Of a DNA stretch of 18,601 bases, positions 6,564 through 13,491 are shown one piece after another. Both the position numbers and the translations under genes were made by a program. The number at the start of each line of letters is the position of its first letter. The first letter of the stretch is position 1. The notes beneath the pieces were generated by a model. That model was not told where the DNA came from, did not search any database, and worked only from the letters and a program-made list of their open reading frames with translations. Origin of the DNA: Methanobacteriota archaeon (GTDB taxonomy: Archaea; Thermoplasmatota; E2; DHVEG-1). The DNA lies in the NCBI GenBank assembly GCA_026394435.1, contig JAPKYG010000172.1:1-18601 (forward strand), given 5' to 3'.

Positions 6564-6595
6564 AAACAGAAACCTTTTTTTAGTAATTTCTGTTT
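6564..6595. promoter_or_regulatory. Inverted repeat upstream of the MTA phosphorylase gene (possible operator or leader hairpin)
   Basis: AAACAGAAA at 6564-6572 and TTTCTGTTT at 6587-6595 are exact inverse copies, separated by 14 bases and ending 9 bases before the ATG at 6605. The repeat covers the predicted transcription start. It could be a repressor site shared by the divergent genes, or form a hairpin that hides the start codon region. The phosphorylase has no clear ribosome site. Confidence 0.5.
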
Positions 6596-6604
6596 GTAAA
6601 TTTC

Positions 6605-7465
6605 ATGTCTGTTAAAATAGGAATTATCGGCGGTAGTGGTCTTTATAAAATGGGAATAATAGAGGACGTTGAAGAGATTGATGTTGATACGCCTTTTGGA
6701 AAACCTTCAGATAAAATAACTCTTGGTACGATCGATGGTGTTGATGTTGTATTTTTACCCAGGCATGGAAAAGGTCATACCATTGCCCCGCATAAAATAA
6801 ACTATAGAGCAAATATATTTGCATTAAAAGAATGTGGCGTGGAATATCTTGTTTCCACTGCTGCGGTTGGCAGCCTTAAAAAAGAATTGAAACCATGTGA
6901 TTTTGTCATTGCAGATCAGTTAGTCGATAGATCTTTTAAAAGAAGTACAACGTTTTTTGAAGAGGGAATTGTGGCCCATGTCGGTCTTGCAGATCCATTT
7001 TGTAAAACGTTGTCTGATATTGCCTATAAGGTAACAAAAGAAGAAGGTGTTGATGTCCACCGTGGAACCTATATTTGTATTGAAGGCCCGCAGTTTTCAA
7101 CACGGGCTGAGTCGAAATTGTATCGTAGTTGGAATGTTGATGTCATTGGTATGACGCTAGCCCCTGAGGCAAAACTAGCCCGGGAAGCAGAAATGTGTGT
7201 ATGCGGAGTTCTCACGGTTACTGATTATGATTGTTGGTATGAAGGAAAAGAAGACGTAAGTGTCGCATCAATAGTAGAAAACCTAAAAAAGAATGATAAT
7301 AATATGGCTAACATCATAAAAAAACTGATTCCAAACATGAGATATAAAAGAACTTGTGAATGTCATACTGCCTTGGAATACGGGATACTCACTTCGCCAG
7401 AGCTTATGAAAAAACATGGAAATCCACGCGTTAATACTGTTTTGCTCAAGAGATTTATAAAATAA
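6605..7465 (+). CDS. mtnP: S-methyl-5'-thioadenosine phosphorylase (MTAP/PNP family)
   Basis: A 286-residue, full-length member of the trimeric nucleoside phosphorylase family. It splits 5'-methylthioadenosine (and often 5'-deoxyadenosine) with phosphate into adenine and the sugar 1-phosphate. Key features are the phosphate loop G-G-S-G (9-12), R53-H-G, H-K-I-N-Y-R-A-N (63-70), E-G-P-Q-F-S-T-R-A-E-S (160-170), G-M-T (182-184) and T-D-Y-D-C-W (206-211). The aspartates of T-D-Y-D mark preference for 6-amino purines, against Asn in inosine/guanosine phosphorylases. A C-terminal C-E-C (251-253) matches the CxC seen in stable archaeal MTA/purine nucleoside phosphorylases. The adjacent apt would recycle the adenine. 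Methylthioribose-1-phosphate isomerase (MtnA) is not in the window. The 6-methylthioinosine-specific variant seems less likely given the T-D-Y-D motif. Confidence 0.88.
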   Translation: MSVKIGIIGGSGLYKMGIIEDVEEIDVDTPFGKPSDKITLGTIDGVDVVFLPRHGKGHTIAPHKINYRANIFALKECGVEYLVSTAAVGSLKKELKPCDFVIADQLVDRSFKRSTTFFEEGIVAHVGLADPFCKTLSDIAYKVTKEEGVDVHRGTYICIEGPQFSTRAESKLYRSWNVDVIGMTLAPEAKLAREAEMCVCGVLTVTDYDCWYEGKEDVSVASIVENLKKNDNNMANIIKKLIPNMRYKRTCECHTALEYGILTSPELMKKHGNPRVNTVLLKRFIK

Positions 7466-7479
7466 AAAAAACCGGGGGA

Positions 7480-7734
7480 CTATGGTACTTTTCTTTTGTT
7501 TATTACAGAGAAGAGAAACAATAAAAACCATACGGTACCTGAAAAAATCTCTGCTATAACTGTGATCCACATATCCCGTGTAAAAAACGTTATCGCCAGT
7601 ATGTATAATCCAACCATTGTAAGCCCCGCTGTATACACATTAACAGATTTGCCATGAATAACGTCTCGCAATTGCGGTAAAAGCATAAAACCGAACGACA
7701 GACCAACAAGAGCAATGACAATATCCTGCCACAT
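7480..7734 (-). CDS. PQ-loop / SemiSWEET family membrane protein
   Basis: Starting at ATG 7734 gives 84 residues with three membrane helices (about 4-22, 35-53, 58-78), the single triple-helix bundle of SemiSWEET proteins. The PQ-loop motif is clear: G-F-M-L-L-P-Q-L-R-D-V, followed by N-V-Y-T-A and G-L-Y-I-L-A. A GTG start at 7818 would add 28 residues absent from the family, while a TATA-like ACATATAG about 40 bases before 7734 supports the shorter form. These proteins dimerise and let sugars cross the membrane, although many archaeal members are untested. The gene converges with the phosphorylase gene, the two stops being only 14 bases apart. A sugar-type exporter next to nucleoside breakdown is suggestive but unproven. 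Confidence 0.8.
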   Translation of the reverse strand: MWQDIVIALVGLSFGFMLLPQLRDVIHGKSVNVYTAGLTMVGLYILAITFFTRDMWITVIAEIFSGTVWFLLFLFSVINKRKVP

Positions 7735-7835
7735 AGAACAAATGTATAACAATTCATTATCCATAAAACTATATGTAAAACAAATCAACAAGTAGGTAAA
7801 AAAGCGTTTTGCGGTCACGGTAAAAGAAGAAAAAA

Positions 7836-7851
7836 TTATGCTCCCGTCGAG
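7836..7851 (-). repeat. tRNA 3'-end-like repeat, copy 2
   Basis: TTATGCTCCCGTCGAG, plus strand. It is followed by GACGG, which pairs with CCGTC to give a small 5-bp hairpin. On the minus strand the copy is followed by a T-rich run, as after a tRNA gene. It differs from copy 1 at one base of 16. Confidence 0.5.
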
Positions 7852-7893
7852 GACGGAAAAGCGTTTCTCCTGGAATAACGGACAAGATAGACC

Positions 7894-7962
7894 CTTTTTT
7901 TACGGATCGTTTTCGTTCAACATCTCCTCACTAAACCTCTTCTTTATTTTTTTTCTTTTTTT
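7894..7962 (+). other. Pyrimidine-rich tract with T-runs before a truncated gene
   Basis: The T-run at 7894-7900 and the long run of T's at 7940-7962 could act as archaeal intrinsic terminators for plus-strand transcripts. No upstream plus-strand gene obviously needs one, since the phosphorylase gene ends 430 bases earlier. The tract may instead be the upstream region of the fragment at 7975. Confidence 0.25.
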
Positions 7963-7974
7963 GGAGGTTGAACT

Positions 7975-8058
7975 ATGCAAAGAGAATCAATCTATGATAG
8001 AATGACAAACGCAGAAAAAGAAGTTGCTAACCTATTGAAAGAATTTGGGATTCAATAG
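7975..8058 (+). pseudogene. Truncated N-terminus of a probable PD-(D/E)XK-type nuclease
   Basis: A strong GGAGGT ribosome site (7963-7968) precedes ATG 7975, but the frame ends after 27 residues at TAG 8056-8058. The peptide contains M-T-N-A-E-K-E-V-A-N-L-L-K-E-F-G-I, resembling the opening helix of small DUF559/very-short-patch-repair-like endonucleases, which continue with an aromatic strand after G-I. Nothing coding follows, so the body of the gene has been lost. The family guess rests on one helix. Confidence 0.4.
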
Positions 8059-8142
8059 TCTTTTAAACAACAAGGATTATCAAACTCTAATGTCGTGTCG
8101 ATTGGTTGGACTTTACAATTTCTAAACTGGTATCAAATGGGA

Positions 8143-9861
8143 TTATAATTTCTTGTGAATATGACCAATCTTCATCCCATTTAAATCTGACGTTCCAGGA
8201 TAATCAAGTGGATATCTGTAAATTCTAGCAACAGCATTAGTAAAAGGCGTTGGTAGAATATTTGAATATTTCCATACAACATTTTTGTCCGGCGTCACTT
8301 CTAAAAACAACCCTTGCTGTGCACTACAAATCAATGTGTTGCCATTAGGAAGACGCTGTGCATTAGACAACTGCATCGAGTACATATCAGACGGAGGATC
8401 AGTTGTAAAGATCCATATTGGCTCCTCAGGGGCATATGGAGTCCTAGGTTTATGGGTATATGAACCAGTACTGTTAAGAGGCGGCACTATTTCATCAACA
8501 GATGAATAACCACGTGATAGGCCATTGTTAAAAACTATAATGTTTCCTTCTCCTGGACAGCCTGCATCTACCCAACTGGCACCATGCTGTCCAAAAAACA
8601 TTTTATCACCTGCATCGCCGGCTCGATATGCCTGCGGATTACCCCACCGGTAGAGAAGATCTCCACCCATACTACTATTGCCACCGGTATGGCCTGCTGC
8701 TTCCTCGATAGTTGTGCTATGATCTATCACCCAGATTTCATCAAATTCATGAACACTAACTAATATCTGATCCAATTCTTCATTGTAATCAATAGAGTTA
8801 ATATGATTCCAATCTTGTTGATGGTTGCCATAGTTTATATCTATCAGTTCAGGATGATCTTCTACAACACCGTAGTTATCTTTCGAAGGATCATAGTCCT
8901 GTATAAGATGGTCCCAGACATGCCACTCCCAGACAATAATTCCACCACTGGATCCAGTTGGTTCTATTTCCACTATATGATCCGGCCAAAGTGCATCTCC
9001 TTGTAATTTATGAGGATCACGACCTGCAGCTATTGCATCTTCTCGTGTTTTATACTCCCATGCGATCAATAAAACATTACCATTAGCAAGTGGTTCAATA
9101 TCATGATGTGCACAATGATCGGAATTAGAATATTCAAACTCCCATAAAAGATTGCTATCCTCATCAAATTTTTCAACTCTACCAGCTATGCCTCCACCTC
9201 TAAAAGTTGGGTTATCACCCGGTAAGTCCAAGCGAAGTAAATCACCATTTTCAAGAAGATAGTTACACAATCCCTGTATATAATTACTTTTCCAAATATG
9301 AATTATTATGCCTTTGTTATTTATGAGATACGTATCTCTTGAATACTCAGGGCCAAAAAGAGTATAACCTTCATATGACTCCGCACTAAATGATATTTCA
9401 TTCATAATTTGAGTTTTTACTCCAATGATACTGGTAGAAATTATTTTCCAAAAAGTCTGAATTGCTGAAGAATCAACAGTAAAAGTTATTAGTGGATGAT
9501 CATAAAAAATTCCTAAGCCAAAGCCAAATATAATGACTCGTATTTCAGTTGAATCTCCTGCTGAAAGATAAGGAATTTCATATGTTTTTTTGGGAATGAA
9601 AATTAATTTACCTTTTTCAGTATTAACATTTAGGTGAATGTTTTCAATATCTGCATCTCCTTGATTGCATATTTCTACTGTCAAACCAAAACCATCTTTA
9701 ATGTTTCCAATACAAATATCTATATTCTCATCGCTTTTTTCATAATTATCCTTAGTTATACTTACAGATAAACAATTAACTCCTGTAGCAATAGTTAAAA
9801 AAATAATCATTATCAGTGTGACATATTTTTTAGGGATATTTAGTCCTCCTTTATCTTTCAT
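8143..9861 (-). CDS. Secreted arylsulfotransferase (ASST)-like protein
   Basis: This 572-residue exported protein has a hydrophobic signal or anchor at residues 13-31. Residues about 35-150 form a CARDB-like beta-sandwich (G-F-G-L-T-V-E-I-C-N-Q-G-D-A-D-I-E-N-I). Residues about 155-570 form a beta-propeller of the aryl-sulfate sulfotransferase family. Family landmarks are G-Y-T-L-F-G-P near 165-170, H252-H253-D-I-E-P-L-A-N-G-N-V-L-L, W-P-D-H-I-V-E, W351-N-H353-I-N-S-I-D-Y, G424-Q-H426-G-A-S-W and R-L-P-N-G-N-T-L-I. Bacterial AssT moves sulfate between phenolic donors and acceptors through a catalytic His. Archaeal members are uncharacterised and could bind rather than transfer. The codons are very AT-rich compared with the genes further right. 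A GGAGGA lies inside codons 4-6, so the true start may differ slightly, but no better start codon follows it. Confidence 0.75.
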   Translation of the reverse strand: MKDKGGLNIPKKYVTLIMIIFLTIATGVNCLSVSITKDNYEKSDENIDICIGNIKDGFGLTVEICNQGDADIENIHLNVNTEKGKLIFIPKKTYEIPYLSAGDSTEIRVIIFGFGLGIFYDHPLITFTVDSSAIQTFWKIISTSIIGVKTQIMNEISFSAESYEGYTLFGPEYSRDTYLINNKGIIIHIWKSNYIQGLCNYLLENGDLLRLDLPGDNPTFRGGGIAGRVEKFDEDSNLLWEFEYSNSDHCAHHDIEPLANGNVLLIAWEYKTREDAIAAGRDPHKLQGDALWPDHIVEIEPTGSSGGIIVWEWHVWDHLIQDYDPSKDNYGVVEDHPELIDINYGNHQQDWNHINSIDYNEELDQILVSVHEFDEIWVIDHSTTIEEAAGHTGGNSSMGGDLLYRWGNPQAYRAGDAGDKMFFGQHGASWVDAGCPGEGNIIVFNNGLSRGYSSVDEIVPPLNSTGSYTHKPRTPYAPEEPIWIFTTDPPSDMYSMQLSNAQRLPNGNTLICSAQQGLFLEVTPDKNVVWKYSNILPTPFTNAVARIYRYPLDYPGTSDLNGMKIGHIHKKL

Positions 9862-10090
9862 ATTATCATGGGTTTTATAATATTTTTTACCAAATCATAC
9901 CCAAATTTTGAAAAACGTATTAAAACAGTTCTAAATAAGGAATCGATTCCAAATGAGGGCATAATCGATATTATCACTATAAATAATATTTTGATGCGCA
10001 ACAATTATACAAATTTGAATAAAAAAACAATAATACATTTTACTAATATATGCAAGTTCAAATAATTTTTATAATTTATCTAAAATAAAG

Positions 10091-10106
10091 TTATGCTCCT
10101 GTCGGG
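10091..10106 (-). repeat. tRNA 3'-end-like repeat, copy 3 (longest match)
   Basis: TTATGCTCCTGTCGGG, continuing GATTT. The minus strand reads AAATCCCGACAGGAGCATAA. AAATCCCGAC followed by an acceptor-like strand AGGAGCA is close to the T-loop, T-stem and acceptor end of a tRNA. Further inward the T-arm no longer pairs, so only the 3' end, about 20 bases, is preserved. Confidence 0.5.
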
Positions 10107-10146
10107 ATTTAGGACTCACGGGTACAAAGCCCAACAATAGAACCAT

Positions 10147-10347
10147 TTAGCTGAGGAGATTTAAACGTATAGTTTCAGGCAGGGGAAGTGATTTGAACAC
10201 GAATTTACTAGTATGCTCCTCATTTTTTCCTGTTAATATTCCATTATCATCTTCAAGCGGAATTTCGACAGAGGGATACGTACGTTTACTAGTAAATGTT
10301 CCCATTCTGCTGATCATGCGGAGAATCATAGGGACTTTCCGATCCAT
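10147..10347 (-). CDS. Possible small hypothetical protein or gene fragment
   Basis: A 66-codon frame runs from ATG 10347. It is hydrophilic and protein-like in composition (T-Y-P-S-V-E-I-P-L-E-D-D-N-G-I-L-T-G-K-N). It has no ribosome site, no evident promoter and no recognisable domain, and the frame is closed by TAA shortly upstream of the ATG. It may be the end of a lost gene. A weaker plus-strand frame overlaps it. Confidence 0.25.
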   Translation of the reverse strand: MDRKVPMILRMISRMGTFTSKRTYPSVEIPLEDDNGILTGKNEEHTSKFVFKSLPLPETIRLNLLS

Positions 10348-10429
10348 GAGCAGTTCGGAAAATTATCAGTACATTGCGTCCTTACTTGCAACATGGAAGT
10401 TGGAAGGTAAAAACCTGTCTGAAGAGTGA
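10347..10429 (+). pseudogene. Short plus-strand fragment, possibly VbhA-antitoxin-like
   Basis: ATG near 10347 opens M-S-S-S-E-N-Y-Q-Y-I-A-S-L-L-A-T-W and E-G-K-N-L-S-E-E, then a TGA. A helix ending in E-G-x-x-L-S-E-E resembles the start of VbhA-type antitoxins of Fic toxins, but it is only 27 residues and no Fic gene follows. A hairpin-like AGACA/TGTCT (10442-10458) comes after the stop. The evidence is weak. Confidence 0.15.
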
Positions 10430-10487
10430 GAGAACCTGCTCAGACATGAACTCTGTCTCTCCTAGAACTAAACAAATACAAAAAATC

Positions 10488-10539
10488 TTTTAATATGAGC
10501 AATATACCAATATTCTAAAACACCGGGAGTTATAGAGGT
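10488..10539 (+). promoter_or_regulatory. Promoter and ribosome site of the SCP2-kinase-aldolase gene run
   Basis: TTTAATAT at 10488-10495 is a TATA-like box. Transcription would start near 10517, leaving a leader of about 25 bases with GAGGT at 10535-10539, close to the ATG at 10542. It may drive all four plus-strand genes to 14136, whose gaps are 60, 5 and 23 bases. Confidence 0.4.
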
Positions 10540-10541
10540 TT

Positions 10542-10877
10542 ATGACTACTAAAAAAGAAATCGAAGACGCTTTAAATATTGTCAAGGCAAAATTTGATGA
10601 TCCTAAACTAAAACCACGTTTTGTTGGTTTTTCAAAAAATATGCAGTTTACGTTTCCAGATCTTAAAACAACTTATTTGATGAAGGTAAATAATGGTGCG
10701 GTGCAGTCACTTGAAGAAGAAAGTATCCCTACCCCAGATATTCATGTTACAATTGATGGCGGGATACTTATTGATATCATGAATAAAAAAATAAATCCTA
10801 TGACTGCGTATCAAACTGGTAAACTTAAAGCAAAAGGTAATCTAACTGATTTGTTAAAATTACAAAAATTATTGTAG
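10542..10877 (+). CDS. Stand-alone SCP2 sterol-carrier-like domain protein
   Basis: The 111-residue product is a single SCP2 domain. It has an N-terminal helix (residues 4-18), beta-strands with F-P-D-L-K-T-T-Y-L-M-K-V-N-N-G, D-I-H-V-T-I-D-G-G-I-L-I-D-I-M, and the closing A-Y-Q-T-G-K-L-K-A-K-G-N-L-T-D-L-L-K-L. The last is the hallmark G-K-(L/I)-K-(I/A)-x-G-(D/N)-L of the family. SCP2 folds bind lipids or other hydrophobic ligands; as archaea lack sterols, the ligand is unknown. The start is set by GAGGT 2 bases upstream. It is followed after 60 bases by the dehydrogenase gene, so it may head the sugar operon, but a biochemical link is not evident. Confidence 0.8.
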   Translation: MTTKKEIEDALNIVKAKFDDPKLKPRFVGFSKNMQFTFPDLKTTYLMKVNNGAVQSLEEESIPTPDIHVTIDGGILIDIMNKKINPMTAYQTGKLKAKGNLTDLLKLQKLL

Positions 10878-10937
10878 AGAATACAATAATCTAGAATGCT
10901 ATTGTTTAGGACTTATCCCTGTGTTTGAGATGATAAA

Positions 10938-11945
10938 ATGAAAGCGTTCGTTACAGCTCCGTTTCATGAATTAGGATTTAAAATAATTAAAAAATATATG
11001 GACGTTAAATATGAGAACTGGCGAGAAACAGGTATTCTCTACCGCGATTCTCATGATTATATTGAGAAGATTAACAAAGAAAAAGCTGATGTTTTGATCA
11101 CTGAAGGAGATATGATTGATGGGGACGTGTTGATCTCTTGCGATATAAAGATTATTGGTATTTGTCGTGGTTACCCTGATAATGTTGATATGGATGTTGC
11201 CACAAAAAAAGGCATCCCTGTTTTTTTTACGCCAGATAGAAACGCAGATGCTGTTGCCGATCTTACTATCGGTTTGATGCTTTGTCAGTTGCGTCATATG
11301 ACCACAAGTGATCGACTCTTAAGATCTGGTACTTTCTTTGTTGATACGGGTGAAGGATTGGCTGACCTTTACAGGCGTTTCATGGGATGGGAACTTAAGG
11401 GAAAAACAGTTGGTATCATTGGTCTTGGTGGCGTGGGATTCCGGGTTGCAAAGCGATTGAAATTTGGATTTGACGCAAAGATTTTGATCTATGATCCCTA
11501 CATTGATGAGAAAAAAATAAAAGAAGTTGACGGTAAACGCGTGGACTTGAAAATGCTCCTCAAGAAATCTGATCTTGTGTCTCTTCACGCAAAAGTTACT
11601 GGAGAAAACGTTGGAATGATTAGCGAAAAAGAGATTAAATTGATGAAACCAACTGCCTATTTTTTTAATACTGCTCGAGCAGCACTTGTTGATGAAGATG
11701 CGCTTTTTGAGGCCTTGAAAGAAAAGCGCATAGGGGGGGCCGGTCTCGATGTTTTTGGATCAGAACCAGTTGATTCCGATAACCGTTTTCTTGTATTGGA
11801 TAATGTGACGGTGACACCTCATGCGGGTGGATCAACGTTTGATGCTGAGATTCGGCAGTCGTTAATGATTGCTGAAGATATTGAAAAATACTTGAACAAG
11901 AAAAAGCCAAAGTTTTTGAAAAATCCCGAGGTTCTTAAAAGGTGA
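10938..11945 (+). CDS. D-2-hydroxyacid dehydrogenase (phosphoglycerate dehydrogenase-like)
   Basis: The length, 335 residues, fits a single-unit D-isomer-specific 2-hydroxyacid dehydrogenase. The NAD site is V-G-I-I-G-L-G-G-V-G (158-167), with D186 (Y-D-P-Y) after the second strand favouring NAD over NADP. The catalytic set is complete: R247 in N-T-A-R-A-A-L-V-D, E276 in G-S-E-P-V-D, and H295 in T-P-H-A-G-G-S-T. There is no C-terminal ACT domain, so it is not a feedback-regulated serine-pathway SerA. The ribosome site is GAGATGAT, 3 bases before the ATG. Its stop overlaps the ribosome site of the kinase gene, so the two are tightly coupled. With kinase and aldolase next door it probably reduces or oxidises a sugar-derived 2-keto or 2-hydroxy acid. 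The substrate cannot be read from sequence. Confidence 0.85.
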   Translation: MKAFVTAPFHELGFKIIKKYMDVKYENWRETGILYRDSHDYIEKINKEKADVLITEGDMIDGDVLISCDIKIIGICRGYPDNVDMDVATKKGIPVFFTPDRNADAVADLTIGLMLCQLRHMTTSDRLLRSGTFFVDTGEGLADLYRRFMGWELKGKTVGIIGLGGVGFRVAKRLKFGFDAKILIYDPYIDEKKIKEVDGKRVDLKMLLKKSDLVSLHAKVTGENVGMISEKEIKLMKPTAYFFNTARAALVDEDALFEALKEKRIGGAGLDVFGSEPVDSDNRFLVLDNVTVTPHAGGSTFDAEIRQSLMIAEDIEKYLNKKKPKFLKNPEVLKR

Positions 11946-11950
11946 AAGTT

Positions 11951-13468
11951 ATGAGTCGGTACGTTTTAGCATTGGATTTTGGGCATGGGGGCGGGAAGGC
12001 TCTTTTTTTAGATCTTGATAGTGCAAATCGTTTTTTATCTTATAAGGAATGGACGTATTATTCCCCGGAGGGAGACAGCTATCGTAAAGAATTTGTGCCT
12101 GATGAGTTTTTTGACACATTTTGTCATATGGTAAGAGGCTTGGTAAAGAAACACAAGATAAAACCTGAGGATGTTGTTGGAATTAGTACAGCGAGTATGA
12201 GACATTCCAATGTTTTTTTAGACAAGAATGGAAAAGAAGTGTATGCTGGTCCGAATACCGATATTAGGGGTCTGTTTTATCAGGATGTTGTTGAACAAGA
12301 GGTTAAGCTTGATCTCTATAAAGCAACTGGTCAGGGGCCTCCGTTGATGTATATGCCTACACGTTTACTATGGTTCAAAAACGAGAAACCAGAGGTTTTC
12401 AAAACCATACACTATGGACTGAATATCGGCGATTGGTTGACTTATAGGCTTAGTGGTGTTATCGCGACTGAGCCATCTCTTGCATCTGCGACGATGTTGT
12501 TTGATGTAGAAAAAAAGAGATGGTTATCTGATGTCCTTGATACGCTGGGTTTAAACAGTGTTAATCTCCCTGAAGTTCACCATGCAGGGGAGCACGTTGG
12601 TGGGCTTACAAGTGACGTTGCAAAAAAGATGAATTTGAAAGAAGGCACTCCCGTTGTTATGGGTGGTGGTGATACCCATCTTGGTTTACTTGCATGTTCA
12701 GCGGTGAATGATGGTGACATTGGTGTGGTTGCCGGTACTTCAACACCAATTATGATGGTGTTATCAAAACCAGTTGTTGATGAGGAGCGGAGGATTTGGA
12801 CAGGTTGTCATATTCTCCCCAATAAATGGGTATTAGAGGGTAACGGTCAGATGGGTGGTCTCTCGTATCAGTGGCTGAAGGATAACTTTGAGAATTTGCT
12901 TGGGAAGACTGAATTGGAAACTTATGCTTACATGGAAAAGCTCGCATCAAAAGTTCCTCCGGGATCTGATGATATGATTGCATCTCTTGGCGCAGAGATC
13001 TTTAATATCAATGAGCTAAACATTGTAAGACCAGGGATATTTACGTTTCAGCAGCCAGCACATCCGATGAATACAAAACCTGTGACGTTTGGTCATTTTA
13101 TAAGAGCAACGCTTGAGAATGTTTCATATGCTATCCGAGGAAACATTGAGCAGATGGAGTCAATTGCACACAAAAAAAGCGATGAATTGAAGGTTACAGG
13201 TGGGATGAGTAGAAGCAGTTTGTGGTTAGAGATATTATCTGGGGTAACTGGCAAAAAGGTGATAACAGCAAAAGTAGAAGACGGAACATTGATGGGTTGT
13301 GCAATGTGCGCGGCTGTTGGGTCAGGAATTTACCATGATTTTAAAGATGCGACAAAAGAAATGGTTGAGTTTAAAAAAGTTGTAACACCTGAAGAGGGGT
13401 CAGTAGAGATTTATAATAAATGTTATAACAATTGGAAAGAATGGTATTGTAGAATAGGTAACTTGTAG
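11951..13468 (+). CDS. FGGY-family carbohydrate kinase
   Basis: This 505-residue kinase uses ATP to phosphorylate a sugar or polyol. The ATG at 11951 is chosen over GTG 11942 because AGGTGA (11940-11945) sits 5 bases before it and the protein then begins M-S-R-Y-V-L-A-L-D-F-G. The first phosphate-binding loop, D-F-G-H-G-G-G-K (9-16), is unusual against the common D-x-G-T-x-S. The catalytic Asp is D241 in V-M-G-G-G-D-T-H-L-G; A-G-T-S (261-264) and T-G-G-M-S-R-S-S-L-W (416-425) belong to the C-terminal ATP domain. Overall it resembles the autoinducer-2 kinase (LsrK)/xylulokinase side of the family. The class II aldolase 23 bases downstream suggests a ketose kinase such as rhamnulokinase- or fuculokinase-like. 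The precise sugar is unknown. Confidence 0.85.
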   Translation: MSRYVLALDFGHGGGKALFLDLDSANRFLSYKEWTYYSPEGDSYRKEFVPDEFFDTFCHMVRGLVKKHKIKPEDVVGISTASMRHSNVFLDKNGKEVYAGPNTDIRGLFYQDVVEQEVKLDLYKATGQGPPLMYMPTRLLWFKNEKPEVFKTIHYGLNIGDWLTYRLSGVIATEPSLASATMLFDVEKKRWLSDVLDTLGLNSVNLPEVHHAGEHVGGLTSDVAKKMNLKEGTPVVMGGGDTHLGLLACSAVNDGDIGVVAGTSTPIMMVLSKPVVDEERRIWTGCHILPNKWVLEGNGQMGGLSYQWLKDNFENLLGKTELETYAYMEKLASKVPPGSDDMIASLGAEIFNINELNIVRPGIFTFQQPAHPMNTKPVTFGHFIRATLENVSYAIRGNIEQMESIAHKKSDELKVTGGMSRSSLWLEILSGVTGKKVITAKVEDGTLMGCAMCAAVGSGIYHDFKDATKEMVEFKKVVTPEEGSVEIYNKCYNNWKEWYCRIGNL

Positions 13469-13491
13469 AAAAACATAGGGGGCGAGACGAG

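Larger units (their letters stand above)
9862..10541. other. Gene-poor region with one repeat and possible gene fragments
   Basis: About 680 bases separate the arylsulfotransferase-like gene from the SCP2-like gene. Bases 9862-10090 are extremely AT-rich and I see no real gene there. A tRNA-end-like repeat lies at 10091-10106. Bases 10147-10429 carry overlapping short frames on both strands (listed separately). The SCP2 promoter seems to lie at 10488-10539. Confidence 0.4.

Noticed and set aside
9868..10065. 65-codon plus-strand frame after the arylsulfotransferase-like gene
   Set aside because: Extremely AT-rich, Ile/Asn/Lys composition typical of random AT-rich DNA; no ribosome site.
5052..10106. 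Complete tRNA genes at the repeat copies
   Set aside because: Only about 16-20 bases of a 3' end are recognisable; no D-arm, anticodon arm or pairing 5' acceptor strand follows on the minus strand.
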